This document shows, piece after piece, positions 27,401-36,461 of a stretch of DNA of 64,000 nt. Position 1 is the first letter of the stretch, and each line of letters opens with the position of its first letter. Below the pieces are notes generated by a model. It saw only the letters and a list, made by a program, of their open reading frames with translations. It was not told the origin of the DNA and made no database searches. Source of the DNA: Lysinibacillus mangiferihumi (lineage in GTDB: Bacteria > Bacillota > Bacilli > Bacillales_A > Planococcaceae); contig NZ_PYWM01000023.1 of the NCBI RefSeq assembly GCF_003049665.1, positions 16,855 to 80,854 of the forward strand, written 5' to 3'. Made by a program: the position numbers and the translations under genes.

Positions 27401-27708
27401 CAGGTGAATTACCAATCATCGGTGTTAACACATACTTAAACCCGAATCCGCCTACAGATGATGCGATCGACAATATGGAAATTGCTCGTGCGTCATCAGA
27501 AGAAAAAGAAACACAAATTCGCAATTTACAGTTATTCTGGCAACAGCATGAGGGGGCAACAGAAGCAGCGATAGCCCGCTTACAAGAGGTAGCTGTAAAC
27601 AATGGCAATATTTTCGAAGAGCTAATGGAAACTGTAAAAGTAGCGAGTCTAGGACAAATTACAAAGGCCTTATATGAAGTCGGAGGACAATTCCGTCGCA
27701 ATATGTAA
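24460..27708 (+). CDS. icmF: Fused isobutyryl-CoA mutase (IcmF)
   Basis: 1082 aa. Adenosylcobalamin enzyme that interconverts isobutyryl-CoA and n-butyryl-CoA (related versions act on pivalyl- or isovaleryl-CoA). The N-terminal B12-binding domain has DGHDAS with the cobalt-ligand His25 and an IYGGGGGVI loop. The middle MeaI-type G-protein chaperone has Walker [15 protein letters not shown] (about 200) and [12 protein letters not shown]. The C-terminal TIM-barrel mutase domain (about 560 on) has [15 protein letters not shown] and [34 protein letters not shown] lies before ATG 24460. Being next to B12 uptake/adenosylation and acyl-CoA genes, it probably joins valine or branched-chain acyl-CoA catabolism to beta-oxidation. 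Confidence 0.95.
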   Translation: MTKVEVYRPKNHVRFVTASSLFDGHDASVNIMRRILQSSGVEVIHLGHNRSVEEVVNAAIQEDAQGIAVSSYQGGHMEYFKYMYDLLREKGAPHIKIYGGGGGVILPREIKELHAYGVAGIYSPEDGRVLGLQGMINEQIKGTDFPTATGDYLEKLDALTTETPEILANLITAAESNNDEETKRMLEEARKRSKGTPILGITGTGGAGKSSLTDELIRRFLKEFPEKRVAILSVDPTKQKTGGALLGDRIRMNAIFNNRVYMRSLATRGSRTELSASIGDVLDVVRVAGYDLIIVETSGIGQGDAEITKFTDLSMYVMTSEFGAPTQLEKIDMIDFADVIAINKFERKGSEDALRQVQKQYQRSRELWDEPIDKMPVYGTIASQFNDKGTNALFAALVHIINEKTGSAWETGYEQFAKTQKQDVIIPNDRRYYLREITDTVRGYHKKTEQQVAFARRLFQLEGAIAAVKEKAPDDVLVASLTSLAEGVRDELTAESKRILDNWQALKEAYAGDEFVTKVRDKEIRTILTTTSLSGTKIPKVVLPKFVDYGEILRWVYRENVPGEFPYTAGVFQFKREGEDPKRQFAGEGTPERTNKRFHYLSKDDDAKRLSTAFDSVTLYGEDPDYRPDIYGKVGESGVSICTLEDMKKLYAGFDLCAPSTSVSMTINGPAPIILAMFMNTAIDQQVQLREKELARPLTVEEFTETREKTLQVVRGTVQADILKEDQGQNTCIFSTEFALRMMGDIQQYFIDKKVRNYYSVSISGYHIAEAGANPISQLAFTLANGFTYVEYYLSRGMNIDDFAPNLSFFFSNGLDPEYTVIGRVARRIWAVVMRDKYGANDRAQKLKYHIQTSGRSLHAQEIDFNDIRTTLQALMALQDNCNSLHTNAYDEAITTPTEESVRRAMAIQMIITKEHGLAKNENPLQGAFIVEELTDLVEEAVLEEFDRINDRGGVLGAMETQYQRGKIQEESMHYEMLKHSGELPIIGVNTYLNPNPPTDDAIDNMEIARASSEEKETQIRNLQLFWQQHEGATEAAIARLQEVAVNNGNIFEELMETVKVASLGQITKALYEVGGQFRRNM

Positions 27709-27777
27709 AACAAAAGACTATGAATTTGCTTATTGAGGAACGGCAATGCTAGTTTATCCGAAAAACTGCTAATTTTT

Positions 27778-27809
27778 TAGTGTCTAGTCATACGATTAGG
27801 CACTTCTTT
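27778..27809 (+). terminator. icmF terminator
   Basis: AGTGTCTA pairs with TAGGCACT around ten bases; CTTCTTTTTATTTT follows. A moderate stem with a T-rich tail. Confidence 0.6.
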
Positions 27810-27858
27810 TTATTTTCGTTATAATAGAAATGTAAAAAAGAGGGGGGCGCAGTGGAGG

Positions 27859-28017
27859 ATGAAATCAATAATTCACTACATTATTGTTTTAGCTTTAGTA
27901 TTAGGAGTCATTTTCCTGTATAATAAGCAAATTGGCGCTATTCCTTTACTTTTATTATCGATATATTTGTTTTTTCTAGGGATAAAAAAAATGTGTAATA
28001 TAAAAAACAGTAATTGA
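27859..28017 (+). CDS. Small two-span membrane protein, 52 aa
   Basis: ATG 27859, with AGGGGGG at 27841-27847 as a plausible ribosome site (a GGAGG also touches the ATG). The product starts MKSIIHYIIV and has two hydrophobic segments (about 4-20 and 26-42) separated by YNKQIGA, ending with a basic tail KKMCNIKN. TATAAT at 27820-27825 is a possible -10. Small membrane proteins of this type are common before rpoE-like loci, but I do not recognise a family. A real gene is likely, not certain. Confidence 0.5.
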   Translation: MKSIIHYIIVLALVLGVIFLYNKQIGAIPLLLLSIYLFFLGIKKMCNIKNSN

Positions 28018-28171
28018 AGGTAGCAAAGAGACTAAAACATTGTATATAATGGGTATTATGCTTATGGTATGGAAAGTTACTTTTGTGCGGTCTTTTTTAG
28101 CTGCGCTCCGAAAATAAAGCACTATTTAATTTTAAAACGTCCATTGTGATGAGAGGAAGGAAGTGCACGAA

Positions 28172-28699
28172 TTGAATTTTCGTGAAATGACAAAGGAACA
28201 ATTAGCGGAAGAATCGTTAATTAACTTAGCTTATGCAATTTTAACAGAAAAACGTGCTTCAGTGTCATTTAATGACCTGCTTACAATTATTAAAGAGCTT
28301 GTTGGCTACAGTGATGAAGAAATAAAATCACGCCTACTACAATTCTACACTGATATGAACGTAGATGGACGTTTCTTATTCAATCAAGAAACTGGTTGGG
28401 GCTTACGTGAATGGTTTAAAGTTGAACAAATCGAAGAAGAAACAGCTCCTTCTGTGAAAACACATAAGAAAAAATCTAAAGCTGCTCTTGATGATGAAGA
28501 TGATCTAGAGGAAGATTTAGACGAAGAGGAAATTGACTTCGATGAAGACTATGAAGAATTTGTTGAAGAAGAAATCGATGAAGAAAAAGAAGATATCGAC
28601 TTTGATGAAGAAGATATAGAAGATATTGATGAAGAAATTGATGAAGATTTCATTGAAGATGATGAAGAATTTGAAGAAGAAGAAGAGGAAGAAGTGTAA
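28172..28699 (+). CDS. rpoE: RNA polymerase delta subunit
   Basis: 175 aa. Delta recycles RNA polymerase and lowers non-specific binding, making initiation sensitive to initiating NTP levels. The N-terminal HARE-HTH domain (residues 1 to about 90: LLQFYTDMNVDGRFL, WGLREWF) is followed by a nearly pure Asp/Glu tail (about 110-175), the family hallmark. Start choice is uncertain: GTG 28163 sits only two bases from AGGAAGG, while TTG 28172 has about 11 and gives NFREMTKEQL; I use 28172. Located before pyrG as in B. subtilis. Confidence 0.93.
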   Translation: MNFREMTKEQLAEESLINLAYAILTEKRASVSFNDLLTIIKELVGYSDEEIKSRLLQFYTDMNVDGRFLFNQETGWGLREWFKVEQIEEETAPSVKTHKKKSKAALDDEDDLEEDLDEEEIDFDEDYEEFVEEEIDEEKEDIDFDEEDIEDIDEEIDEDFIEDDEEFEEEEEEEV

Positions 28700-28748
28700 G
28701 ACGAACTTGCTTTGAATTTTCTTACTTTTTTACGTGTAGTAAAAATTC

Positions 28749-28790
28749 TTGACTTCTATCACGGTTACGTTTAATCTTTTACTTGGGCTC
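28749..28790 (+). promoter_or_regulatory. pyrG promoter with GGGC start (CTP-sensing initiation)
   Basis: -35 TTGACT (28749-28754), 17-bp spacer, -10 TAATCT (28772-28777), then seven bases to GGGCTCC starting at 28785. B. subtilis pyrG starts with GGGC, and when CTP is low the polymerase stutters and adds extra G residues. Promoter geometry and start sequence here match that scheme exactly. Confidence 0.85.
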
Positions 28791-28822
28791 CTTAAAAAAA
28801 GGAGAAAGACCGTGTATATAAT

Positions 28823-28865
28823 ACGCTCCCCCTGCAAACCTATGCAGGAGGGGCGTTTTTTTGTT
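28823..28865 (+). terminator. pyrG attenuator
   Basis: ACGCTCCCCCTGCA (28823-28836) pairs with TGCAGGAGGGGCGT (28843-28856) and is followed by seven T. The 5' arm carries the C-rich GCTCCCCC which a 5' poly-G tail, added by stuttering at the GGGC start 38 bp upstream, could bind to form an antiterminator. High CTP: termination; low CTP: read-through into pyrG. Confidence 0.85.
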
Positions 28866-29415
28866 TTTAACTTGCTTTGGGAAGCTGAATTAAGTTAAAG
28901 GCTTGGCAGATGCTACAGTTTTAAAAGCCGCTTTTTTAGCAGGTTTGAATAAATCTGGACGCATACGCCGAGTGGGTAATTGATCAATATTCAGTCAAGC
29001 ACTCCCATACGTATAGATAAGGATAGCAAGCTGTATGTTGCAAACTTCTTTCTGTATAGTAAATCGGTGACTGAGAATATGTTAGTGCTTCTAGTGAAGG
29101 GATAATGGAATTGCTCACAAGAGAGTAATGCAAAATCACTTTACGATGAAGGACAATGTAGAAAAGGAAAGTAAAAAAGAGATAGAAACGATTACAGCTT
29201 CGAATTGACTGCATCTTATGTAGGCATTCTCGGCTTTTCTTATTTTAGGGATAGGAAAGCATAGATGTTTCTTATTCAGGTCCATACAACGGTGTTGAAC
29301 GTTTACATTACCTTCCTGCAATTAGGCGAATCGGTAAACATAAGTGACACATTGGATGGACGCAATATACTTTTTTTACTAACAAGATCTAGAACAACAT
29401 AAGGAGGAATTTTTC
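28866..29415 (+). other. Long leader/intergenic region before pyrG
   Basis: 550 bp between the attenuator and pyrG with no convincing gene on either strand. A 26-codon frame at 29128 lacks a good ribosome site. A second promoter-like pair is present close to pyrG (GTGACA 29344-29349, 16 bp, TATACT 29366-29371). Nothing else was identified. Confidence 0.5.
29344..29371 (+). promoter_or_regulatory. Possible second pyrG promoter
   Basis: GTGACA and TATACT each differ from consensus by one base, with a 16-bp spacer, about 45 bp upstream of the pyrG start and downstream of the attenuator. If used it would bypass CTP control. Confidence 0.4.
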
Positions 29416-31008
29416 ATGACAAAGTATATTTTTGTAACAGGTGGGGTAGTGTCATCACTTGGAAAAGGGATTGTTGCAGCATCTCTAGGACGTTTATTAA
29501 AAAACCGTGGGTTAGAAGTTACAATTCAAAAATTTGACCCATATATCAATATCGACCCAGGTACAATGAGTCCTTATCAACATGGTGAGGTGTTTGTAAC
29601 AGATGATGGTGCTGAGGCTGACTTAGACTTAGGTCACTATGAACGCTTTATCGACATTAACCTAGGAAAACATTCAACTGTGACATCTGGTCGCGTTTAT
29701 CAATCTGTTTTACAAAAAGAACGTCGTGGTGATTACAACGGTGGAACAGTCCAAGTAATTCCTCATATTACAAATGAAATTAAAGATCGTATCCAACGCG
29801 CTGGACGTGAAACAAACGCAGATGTTGTTATTACAGAGGTTGGGGGAACTGTAGGCGATATTGAATCGCTACCATTCCTAGAAGCCATTCGTCAAATGAA
29901 AACAAACTTAGGTCATAACAATGTCATGTATGTACACTGTACACTAATTCCTTACATTAAAGCTGCTGGTGAATTAAAAACAAAACCAACACAACATTCT
30001 GTTAAAGAATTACGTTCTTTAGGGATTCAACCAAATATTATCGTTGTGCGTACAGAACAAGAAGTACCACAAGATATGAAAGAAAAACTAGCATTATTCT
30101 GTGACGTACAACCTCATGAAATTATTGAATCTCGTGATGCAGAGCATTTATATGAAGTACCTTTAAATCTTCATGCACAAGATTTCGATGATATCGTGCT
30201 TGATCATTTCGGCATTGAAGCGCCAGAGGCAGATATGGAAGAATGGCGTGAACTTGTGGCAAAAGTGAAGAGCTTACCAAATAAACGCAGAGTGGCATTA
30301 GTAGGTAAATATGTTGAGCTACAAGATGCTTATATTTCAGTAGTAGAAGCGTTAAAACATGCAGGTTATGCGTTTAACTCTGATATTGATATTGATTGGA
30401 TTAATGCAGAGCATGTAGATGCTGATAATGTTGTATCGTTACTTAAAGGTGCAGATGCTATTTTAGTTCCTGGTGGCTTTGGTGATCGCGGTGTTGAGGG
30501 CAAAATTTTAGCTACGCAATATGCTCGTGAGAACAATGTACCATTCTTAGGAATTTGCTTAGGTATGCAATTAGCAACAATTGAATTTGCTCGTAACGTA
30601 CTAGGCTTAAAAGGAGCACATTCTACAGAGCTTGATGCAGAAACACAGTATCCTATTATTGATTTCCTACCAGATCAAAACGATAGCGTAGATATTGGTG
30701 GAACATTACGTTTAGGTTTATATCCATGTAAGTTAAAAGAAGGTTCAAAAGCAAGTGATGCTTATGGCAAAGAGCTTGTCTATGAACGTCACCGTCATCG
30801 TTATGAATTTAACAATGAGTACCGTGAAGCAATGGAAGCAGAAGGTCTTGTATTCTCAGGAACAAGCCCAGATGGAAAATTAGTGGAAATCATTGAACTA
30901 CCAGAAAACAATTTCTTTGTAGCATGCCAATTCCACCCAGAGTTCGTGTCACGTCCAAACCGTCCACAACCATTATTCCGTGATTTCATCGGTGCAACAT
31001 TTAAATAA
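29416..31008 (+). CDS. pyrG: CTP synthase
   Basis: 530 aa. Converts UTP to CTP with glutamine and ATP. N-terminal amidoligase domain with the P-loop-like [37 protein letters not shown] and [11 protein letters not shown]. The C-terminal class I glutamine amidotransferase has the nucleophile Cys in [11 protein letters not shown] and the His-Glu pair in [18 protein letters not shown] precedes ATG 29416. Controlled by the attenuator at 28823-28865. Confidence 0.98.
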   Translation: MTKYIFVTGGVVSSLGKGIVAASLGRLLKNRGLEVTIQKFDPYINIDPGTMSPYQHGEVFVTDDGAEADLDLGHYERFIDINLGKHSTVTSGRVYQSVLQKERRGDYNGGTVQVIPHITNEIKDRIQRAGRETNADVVITEVGGTVGDIESLPFLEAIRQMKTNLGHNNVMYVHCTLIPYIKAAGELKTKPTQHSVKELRSLGIQPNIIVVRTEQEVPQDMKEKLALFCDVQPHEIIESRDAEHLYEVPLNLHAQDFDDIVLDHFGIEAPEADMEEWRELVAKVKSLPNKRRVALVGKYVELQDAYISVVEALKHAGYAFNSDIDIDWINAEHVDADNVVSLLKGADAILVPGGFGDRGVEGKILATQYARENNVPFLGICLGMQLATIEFARNVLGLKGAHSTELDAETQYPIIDFLPDQNDSVDIGGTLRLGLYPCKLKEGSKASDAYGKELVYERHRHRYEFNNEYREAMEAEGLVFSGTSPDGKLVEIIELPENNFFVACQFHPEFVSRPNRPQPLFRDFIGATFK

Positions 31009-31013
31009 TACTA

Positions 31014-31049
31014 AAAAGGATGTCTCGTTATGACGAGACATCCTTTTGT
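31014..31049. terminator. Shared terminator between pyrG and ywjG (convergent genes)
   Basis: AAAAGGATGTCTCGT (31014-31028) and ACGAGACATCCTTTT (31033-31047), a perfect 15-bp stem with T-rich ends both ways. Confidence 0.92.
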
Positions 31050-31082
31050 TTATAGCTTTTTTGTGTGCATATTAAGAAACGA

Positions 31083-31610
31083 TTATAGTTCCTCATCCAA
31101 GCCAAGCATTTCATCATAAATTACTTTTACAGCTTCATAAATGAACAGTGCAGCTATTGCATGCGGTACAACGATACGCTCACCTAAATCATTAGGCATT
31201 AAACCACCGCGCATACGAGTGGAGATATATGTATACGCTAAATCGGCTAATGGATTTTCGTTATTTGCTACTTCACTCGCTACTGCTGCAAATGGTATAA
31301 ATTGAGCACTCAATTTTTGTGCTAATGCTAATGCTTCCTGATCATGTGCACTGCGTGTAAAAATACAGATGCGATCTGCTTCGCTAACGACTGTATGCTC
31401 GGTCCAAGGGAGTAGCTTAGAAAAACGCTCAACACCTTGAAGTGCATTTAATTCGACAACTTGCATTTCACCAAAGCAAGCAAAGTAGACATTGCCTTCG
31501 CCTATCGCAGCTTGTGCAAGTAATCGTGCTGTTTCTTCAATAGCTTCTTCTTCATTTTGTGTTATTCTTTGTAATAATCCGCTCAACTGTGTTGTTAGAA
31601 TTTTTGACAT
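31083..31610 (-). CDS. ywjG: DUF2529 protein YwjG
   Basis: 175 aa, no known function; DUF2529 proteins have a SIS-like sugar-phosphate-binding fold. Recognised by its place between pyrG and spo0F, on the opposite strand as in B. subtilis, and by features such as MSKILTTQLSGLLQRI, VYFACFGEMQVVE and STRMRGGLMPNDLG. The ribosome site GGTGGAAT lies before ATG 31610. Probably cytoplasmic. Confidence 0.82.
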   Translation of the reverse strand: MSKILTTQLSGLLQRITQNEEEAIEETARLLAQAAIGEGNVYFACFGEMQVVELNALQGVERFSKLLPWTEHTVVSEADRICIFTRSAHDQEALALAQKLSAQFIPFAAVASEVANNENPLADLAYTYISTRMRGGLMPNDLGERIVVPHAIAALFIYEAVKVIYDEMLGLDEEL

Positions 31611-31681
31611 GATTCCACCTCAATCAATATTATATGGATGTGTGAAGCATAAAGCAAAAGAGTAGATAATTTATAATACTA

Positions 31682-31710
31682 GAAGGTATTAAGCTGTAAA
31701 AGGAGAATAT
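31682..31710 (+). promoter_or_regulatory. Sigma-H-type promoter of spo0F
   Basis: GAAGGTATT (31682-31690) and GGAGAATAT (31702-31710), 11 bp apart, fit the sigma-H pattern RnAGGAwWW / RnnGAATww with one mismatch in the -35. B. subtilis spo0F is known to use a sigma-H promoter, which supports the call. I did not find a clear Spo0A box. Confidence 0.6.
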
Positions 31711-31766
31711 TACATATATAGATCTTTTTGTGCAAGAATAATAATTCAAAAAGGGCGGAATGCAAT

Positions 31767-32126
31767 GTGAAACGATTACTAATTGTTGATGATCAGCAGG
31801 GAATTCGTTTGCTATTAAATGAAGTATTAAAAAAAGAAGGTTACGTTACATATTTAGCAGCGAATGGCGCTGAGGCACTACGTTATGCAGAGGAAGAATC
31901 GATAGACTGTGTATTGCTAGACATGAAGATTCCTGGCATGGATGGCATAGAAATTTTAAAGCGTTTAAAAGAGAAATGGCCCGAATTACCTGTCTTTATG
32001 ATGACAGCATACGGTGAATTAGATGTTGTTCAGGAGGCATTGGAATTAGGGGCAATTCGATATTTTACGAAGCCATTTGATATTTTTGAAGTGCGTGACG
32101 AAGTAAATAAAACGTTAAAAACATAG
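31767..32126 (+). CDS. spo0F: Sporulation phosphorelay response regulator Spo0F
   Basis: A 119-aa single-domain receiver that accepts phosphate from sporulation histidine kinases and hands it to Spo0B. Acidic pocket DD at 8-9, phospho-acceptor Asp52 in CVLLDMKIPGMDG, Thr in MMTAYG and Lys in TKPFD. No output domain, as expected. GTG 31767 is used: AAAGGGCGG lies eight bases upstream and the product begins MKRLLIVDDQ. Other stand-alone receivers (CheY) are similar, but the neighbourhood is diagnostic. Confidence 0.95.
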   Translation: MKRLLIVDDQQGIRLLLNEVLKKEGYVTYLAANGAEALRYAEEESIDCVLLDMKIPGMDGIEILKRLKEKWPELPVFMMTAYGELDVVQEALELGAIRYFTKPFDIFEVRDEVNKTLKT

Positions 32127-32430
32127 TTAAGCAGGCAGTGGCAAACACCGCCTGTTTTTTTATACTTGTTGTAAATAAATAATGCTACCTAACTGTTTTG
32201 CACTAGACTTTCATTCAAAATTATACGATGCTCAGACATAACTTTGGAATTTATAATTTTGATTTACTTTGTTTCGCAATAGAAAAAACTTTGCAGATAG
32301 CACAAGGTGATGGTAGCGAAGACGGTGACTCCTGCGGAAAGCACCGCCGTAGCGGACAACAACGGCATAGAGAAAAAGTGTGAGATTGATTGGGTTCAAT
32401 CTCACACTTTTTCTCTTATGTCCCAGCCAC
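32127..32430 (+). other. Intergenic region after spo0F
   Basis: About 300 bp with no gene. Around 32320-32360 is a short GC-richer stretch (GACTCCTGCGG, GCACCGCCGTAGCGG) of the kind scattered between genes in this group. It ends with a very strong hairpin at 32369-32416. Confidence 0.5.
32369..32416. terminator. Perfect 21-bp hairpin
   Basis: Arms 32369-32389 (starts AGAGAAAAAGTGTG) and 32396-32416 (ends CACACTTTTTCTCT) are perfectly complementary with a six-base loop. The T-stretch lies within the stem, so its role as terminator is likely but not typical. It immediately precedes the tandem hairpin array. Confidence 0.6.
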
Positions 32431-33297
32431 TTATAGAAAAAGGCCCCTGTCGCTGCGTTGCACTACGCTTACGGTGCTAAAATATAAGCCCCTGAAATTT
32501 CTTTTCAGGTGCTTATAGAAAAAAAGGCCCCTGTCGCTGCGTTGCACTCCGCTTTCGGGGCAAAAATATAAGCACCTGAAATTTCTTTTCAGGTGCTAAA
32601 AAAGAAGTGCCCTGTCGCTGCGTTGCACTACGCTATCGGGCAGAAAATATAAGCCCCTGAAATTTCTTTTCAGGTGCTTATAGAAAAAAAGTGCCCCTGT
32701 CGCTGCGTTGCACTACGCTATCGGGGCAAAAATATAAGCACCTGAAATTTCTTTTCAGGTGCTAAAAAAGAAGTGCCCTGTCGCTGCGTTGCACTACGCT
32801 ATCGGGCAGAAAATATAAGCACCTGAAATTTCTTTTCAGGTGCTTATAGAAAAAAAGCCCCTGTCGCTGCGTTGCACTACGCTATCGGGGCAAAAATATA
32901 AGCCCCTGAAATTTCTTTTTTATTTAAAGAGGCACCTGCCGCTGCGTTAGCACTACGCTTTCGGTGCAGAAAATATAAGCCCCTGAAATTTCTTTTCAGG
33001 TGCTAAAAAAGAAGTGCCCTGCCGCTGCGTTGCACTACGCTTTCGGTGCAGAAAATATAAGCACCTGAAATTTCTTTTCAGGTGCTAAAAAAGAAGTGCC
33101 CTGTCGCTGCGTTGCACTACGCTATCGGGCAGAAAATATAAGCACCTGAAATTTCTTTTTTATTTAAAAAGGCCCCTGTCGCTGTGTTGCACTTCGCTAT
33201 CGGGGCTTATAGAAAAAAAGTGCCCCTGTCGCTGCGTTGCACTTCGCTATCGGGGCAGAAAATATAAGCACCTGAAATTTCTTTTCAGGTGCTTATA
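32431..33297. repeat. Tandem array of two alternating hairpins (about 80-bp unit)
   Basis: Two modules alternate. Module A (11 copies) is GCCCCTGTCGCTGCG, TTGCACTA, then CGCTATCGGGGC. Module B (10 copies) is AAGCACCTGAAATTTC then TTTTCAGGTGCTT. The spacing between successive A modules is about 77-86 bp except the last pair (50 bp). Outer A stems vary in a paired way: GCCCC/GGGGC, TGCCC/GGGCA, GCACC/GGTGC. Two B copies are cut and end TTTTTATTTAAA. No reading frame, no cas genes, no unique spacers. Stops about 60 bp before fba. Confidence 0.9.
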
Positions 33298-33361
33298 TTT
33301 TTGCTATGATTGAATAGCACAATTATGTATAAAGAATAGTCCTAAAAGGAGGATTTTTAGT

Positions 33362-34216
33362 ATGGCATTAGTATCTATGAAAGAGATGTTAATTAAAGCA
33401 AAGGCAGAAGGTTATGCAGTTGGTCAATTCAACATCAACAACCTTGAATGGACGCAAGCAATTTTACAAGCAGCAGAAGAAGAGAAATCACCGGTTATCC
33501 TTGGCGTATCTGAGGGCGCAGGTAAATATATGGGCGGATTTATTTCAGTTGTACACATGGTAAAAGGTTTAATGGAATCTTATGGTACGACAGTGCCAGT
33601 AGCTATTCACCTTGACCATGGTTCAAGCTTTGAAAAATGTAAAGAAGCGATTGATGCTGGATTTACTTCTGTTATGATTGATGCATCACATCATCCTTTC
33701 GAAGAAAATATTGCAATTACTTCAAAAGTAGTTGAATATGCACATGCGAAAGGCGTTTCTGTAGAAGCTGAGCTTGGAACAGTTGGCGGCGACGAGGATG
33801 GCGTAATTGGTGGTATTATGTACGCTGATCCAGAAGAGTGCCGTAAAATGGTTGAATTAACAGATATTGATTGCTTAGCACCAGCGCTTGGCTCTGTTCA
33901 TGGTCCATACAAAGGCGAACCAAACTTAGGTTTCAAAGAAATGGAAGAAATCTCTAAATTAGCAGATCTTCCTTTAGTATTACATGGTGGTACAGGTATT
34001 CCAACAAAAGATATTCAACGTTCCATTTCATTAGGTACCGCTAAAATTAACGTGAATACTGAAAATCAAATCGCTGCCACAAAAGTGATTCGTGAAATCC
34101 TTGACAACGATAAAGTTGTTTACGATCCACGTAAATTCCTAGCACCAGCTCGTGAAGCAATTAAAACAACAGTTATCGGTAAAATCCGTGAATTTGGTAG
34201 TGCACAAAAAGCATAA
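33362..34216 (+). CDS. fbaA: Class II fructose-1,6-bisphosphate aldolase
   Basis: A 284-aa Zn-dependent aldolase of glycolysis and gluconeogenesis splitting fructose 1,6-bisphosphate to DHAP and glyceraldehyde 3-phosphate. Metal and substrate sites are [37 protein letters not shown] and [16 protein letters not shown] precedes ATG 33362. The place after spo0F and before transaldolase is conserved with B. subtilis. The promoter seems to lie in the 65 bp after the hairpin array (TTGCTA near 33301). Confidence 0.97.
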   Translation: MALVSMKEMLIKAKAEGYAVGQFNINNLEWTQAILQAAEEEKSPVILGVSEGAGKYMGGFISVVHMVKGLMESYGTTVPVAIHLDHGSSFEKCKEAIDAGFTSVMIDASHHPFEENIAITSKVVEYAHAKGVSVEAELGTVGGDEDGVIGGIMYADPEECRKMVELTDIDCLAPALGSVHGPYKGEPNLGFKEMEEISKLADLPLVLHGGTGIPTKDIQRSISLGTAKINVNTENQIAATKVIREILDNDKVVYDPRKFLAPAREAIKTTVIGKIREFGSAQKA

Positions 34217-34262
34217 ATTTTGCTTCACATATGGTACAAAAGCATAGATGAATACACATAAT

Positions 34263-34306
34263 AAGAGAAGTGTTGATGCTAGCAATCGACCTTCTCTTGT
34301 TTTTGA
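34263..34306 (+). terminator. fba terminator
   Basis: AAGAGAAG (34263-34270) and CTTCTCTT (34291-34298), with inner TTGAT/ATCGA pairing, then GTTTTTG. Confidence 0.7.
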
Positions 34307-34367
34307 AATCATAACTTTTTTGAAAAAAATTAATAATATAAATAAATAGGGTTAGGGAGGAAATATT

Positions 34368-35018
34368 ATGAAATTTTTTATTGATACAGCAAACTTTGAT
34401 GAAATTAAAGAAGCACACGCATGGGGCATTTTATCAGGCGTTACAACAAACCCATCATTAGTGGCAAAAGAGGAGAACGTATCTTTCCATGATCGTCTAC
34501 GTGAAATTGCCGAGCTAGTTGATGGCTCAGTAAGTGGAGAAGTTATTGCATTAGATGCTGAAGGTATGATTAAAGAAGGTCTAGAATTAGCGGCTATTGC
34601 ACCGAATATTACAGTGAAATTACCAATGACACCGGCTGGTTTAGAAGCGTGTCGCTTCTTTGCAAACAAAGGCATTAAAACAAACGTAACACTAATTTTC
34701 AGTGCCAACCAAGCATTAATGGCTGCGCGTGCAGGTGCTACATATGTATCACCATTTATCGGCCGTTTAGATGATATTGGTCAAAATGGTGTTGAACTTA
34801 TCGAAACAATTTCAGATATTTTCACAATCCATAATATTGAAACACAAATTATTGCTGCTTCTATTCGTCACCCGCAACATGTAACGGCAGCAGCTCTTGC
34901 TGGGGCACATATTTCAACAACTCCTTTCAAAGTGTTAAAACAACTTTTCCACCATCCATTAACGGAAAAAGGAATTGAAGGATTTTTAGCGGATTGGAAT
35001 AAGCGAAAAGGTGAATAA
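34368..35018 (+). CDS. tal: Transaldolase-like protein / fructose-6-phosphate aldolase family
   Basis: 216 aa, the short transaldolase (TalC/FSA) type. Opening [18 protein letters not shown], then [12 protein letters not shown] and the Schiff-base Lys in [11 protein letters not shown] (about residue 86); [11 protein letters not shown] and [10 protein letters not shown] follow. Acts in the non-oxidative pentose phosphate pathway or as a fructose-6-phosphate aldolase; sequence alone does not decide. Corresponds to B. subtilis YwjH. TTAGGGAGG precedes ATG 34368. Confidence 0.93.
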   Translation: MKFFIDTANFDEIKEAHAWGILSGVTTNPSLVAKEENVSFHDRLREIAELVDGSVSGEVIALDAEGMIKEGLELAAIAPNITVKLPMTPAGLEACRFFANKGIKTNVTLIFSANQALMAARAGATYVSPFIGRLDDIGQNGVELIETISDIFTIHNIETQIIAASIRHPQHVTAAALAGAHISTTPFKVLKQLFHHPLTEKGIEGFLADWNKRKGE

Positions 35019-35078
35019 TAAGATTATAAAGTGAGTCAAATGCAAAAATTACTTTCCAATCATGAGGGAGAACGCGAA

Positions 35079-36365
35079 ATGGATGTTTATAAAATTACAG
35101 GCGAAAATCGTCTAAAGGGTACAATTAAAGTTAGTGGTGCAAAAAATAGTGCAGTCGCCTTAATTCCAGCATCAATTTTGGCGAACTCTCCAGTGACAAT
35201 TGGAGGGATTCCCGAAATTTCAGATGCTTGGACTTTAAAAGCCTTGTTAGAAGAGATTGGTGGAGAAGTACAATTTGAGGATGGCAAAATGATTATTGAT
35301 CCATCCGATATGGTTGCACTACCGTTGCCAAATGGTAATGTTAAAAAACTCCGCGCCTCTTATTATTTAATGGGTGCCATGCTTGGTCGCTTCAAAAAGG
35401 CTGTCATTGGTTTGCCTGGTGGCTGTTTCTTAGGGCCGCGTCCAATCGATCAACACATTAAAGGGTTTGAAGCCCTTGGCGCTAAAATTACTAACGAGCA
35501 TGGTGCGATTTATTTACGTGCTGAAGAATTAATCGGTGCTAAAATTTATTTAGACGTGGCAAGTGTTGGCGCAACGATTAATATTATGCTTGCTGCGGTA
35601 CGTGCAAAGGGACGTACGGTTATTGAAAATGCCGCAAAAGAACCTGAAATAATTGACGTAGCTACACTCCTTACGAATATGGGTGCCAATATTAAAGGTG
35701 CGGGTACAAGTGTTATTCGTATCGAAGGTGTTGAGGAACTGCATGGAACGGAACATACTATTATTCCAGACCGTATTGAAGCGGCTACATTTATGATAAT
35801 GGCAGCAGCAGTTGGGGACGGCATTACGATAGATAATGTCATTCCATTGCATTTAGAGGCAATTACAGCAAAACTTCGTGAAATGGGCGTCAAGATTGAC
35901 ATAGACGAGGAAAGTATTTTTGTTCCCAAAACAGACCTTTCTACATTGCAAGCGGTTGACGTCAAAACGATAGTTTATCCTGGATTCCCTACGGATATTC
36001 AGCAGCCACTTTCGGTGTTAATGACGCAAGCACTTGGCTCTTCAAAGATCACAGATACCATCTATACGGCTCGTTTTAAGCATATTGATGAACTGCGTCG
36101 TATGAATGCCAACGCACGTGTAGAAGGAAATACAGCGATAATTACTGGTCCAAGTAAATTACATGGCTCAAGTGTCACTGCGACAGACCTTCGCGCAGGT
36201 GCAGCATTAGTGCTAGCTGGCTTATTAGCTGAAGGTGAAACTGAAATTCATGATATCTATCATATTGAACGTGGCTATAGCTCACTTATTGAAAAATTAC
36301 GTGACTTAGGCGCAGATATTCGACGTGAAACAATTATGGTTAGCGTTGCAGAGGCAAAGGAGTAA
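35079..36365 (+). CDS. murZ: UDP-N-acetylglucosamine 1-carboxyvinyltransferase (second copy, MurZ/MurAB)
   Basis: 428 aa. Transfers enolpyruvate from PEP to UDP-GlcNAc, the first committed step of peptidoglycan synthesis. The opening [20 protein letters not shown] carries the substrate Lys-Asn pair, and the catalytic Cys is in [16 protein letters not shown], the fosfomycin target. ATG 35079 is chosen: GAGGGAG lies about nine bases upstream, and the in-frame extension to 35031 is unlike the family. A second paralogue (murA) lies at 62370-63683. Gene order fba-tal-murZ-glpX matches B. subtilis. Confidence 0.95.
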   Translation: MDVYKITGENRLKGTIKVSGAKNSAVALIPASILANSPVTIGGIPEISDAWTLKALLEEIGGEVQFEDGKMIIDPSDMVALPLPNGNVKKLRASYYLMGAMLGRFKKAVIGLPGGCFLGPRPIDQHIKGFEALGAKITNEHGAIYLRAEELIGAKIYLDVASVGATINIMLAAVRAKGRTVIENAAKEPEIIDVATLLTNMGANIKGAGTSVIRIEGVEELHGTEHTIIPDRIEAATFMIMAAAVGDGITIDNVIPLHLEAITAKLREMGVKIDIDEESIFVPKTDLSTLQAVDVKTIVYPGFPTDIQQPLSVLMTQALGSSKITDTIYTARFKHIDELRRMNANARVEGNTAIITGPSKLHGSSVTATDLRAGAALVLAGLLAEGETEIHDIYHIERGYSSLIEKLRDLGADIRRETIMVSVAEAKE

Positions 36366-36461
36366 TGTAAGGTAAAAGTTTTGAGCCAATTATGTTACAA
36401 TAAAGGTAATTTGAATGTTTCGGTAAAATAAAACATGCCGATAACGGGAGGCAAAACAACA

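Noticed and set aside
29128..29208. 26-codon frame in the pyrG leader
   Set aside because: Weak ribosome site, no hydrophobic or known features.
31727..31740. Spo0A box before spo0F
   Set aside because: TTTTGTGCAAGAA has too many differences from the Spo0A consensus TTTGTCRAAA.
32431..33297. CRISPR array
   Set aside because: The units have no unique spacers, both modules are repeats, and there are no cas genes.
32431..33297. Integron attC cassette array
   Set aside because: No attC core-site motifs and no cassette genes between the repeats; no integrase.
34173..34418. Minus-strand 81-codon frame between fba and tal
   Set aside because: It overlaps the starts or ends of two real genes and a terminator, with low-complexity content.
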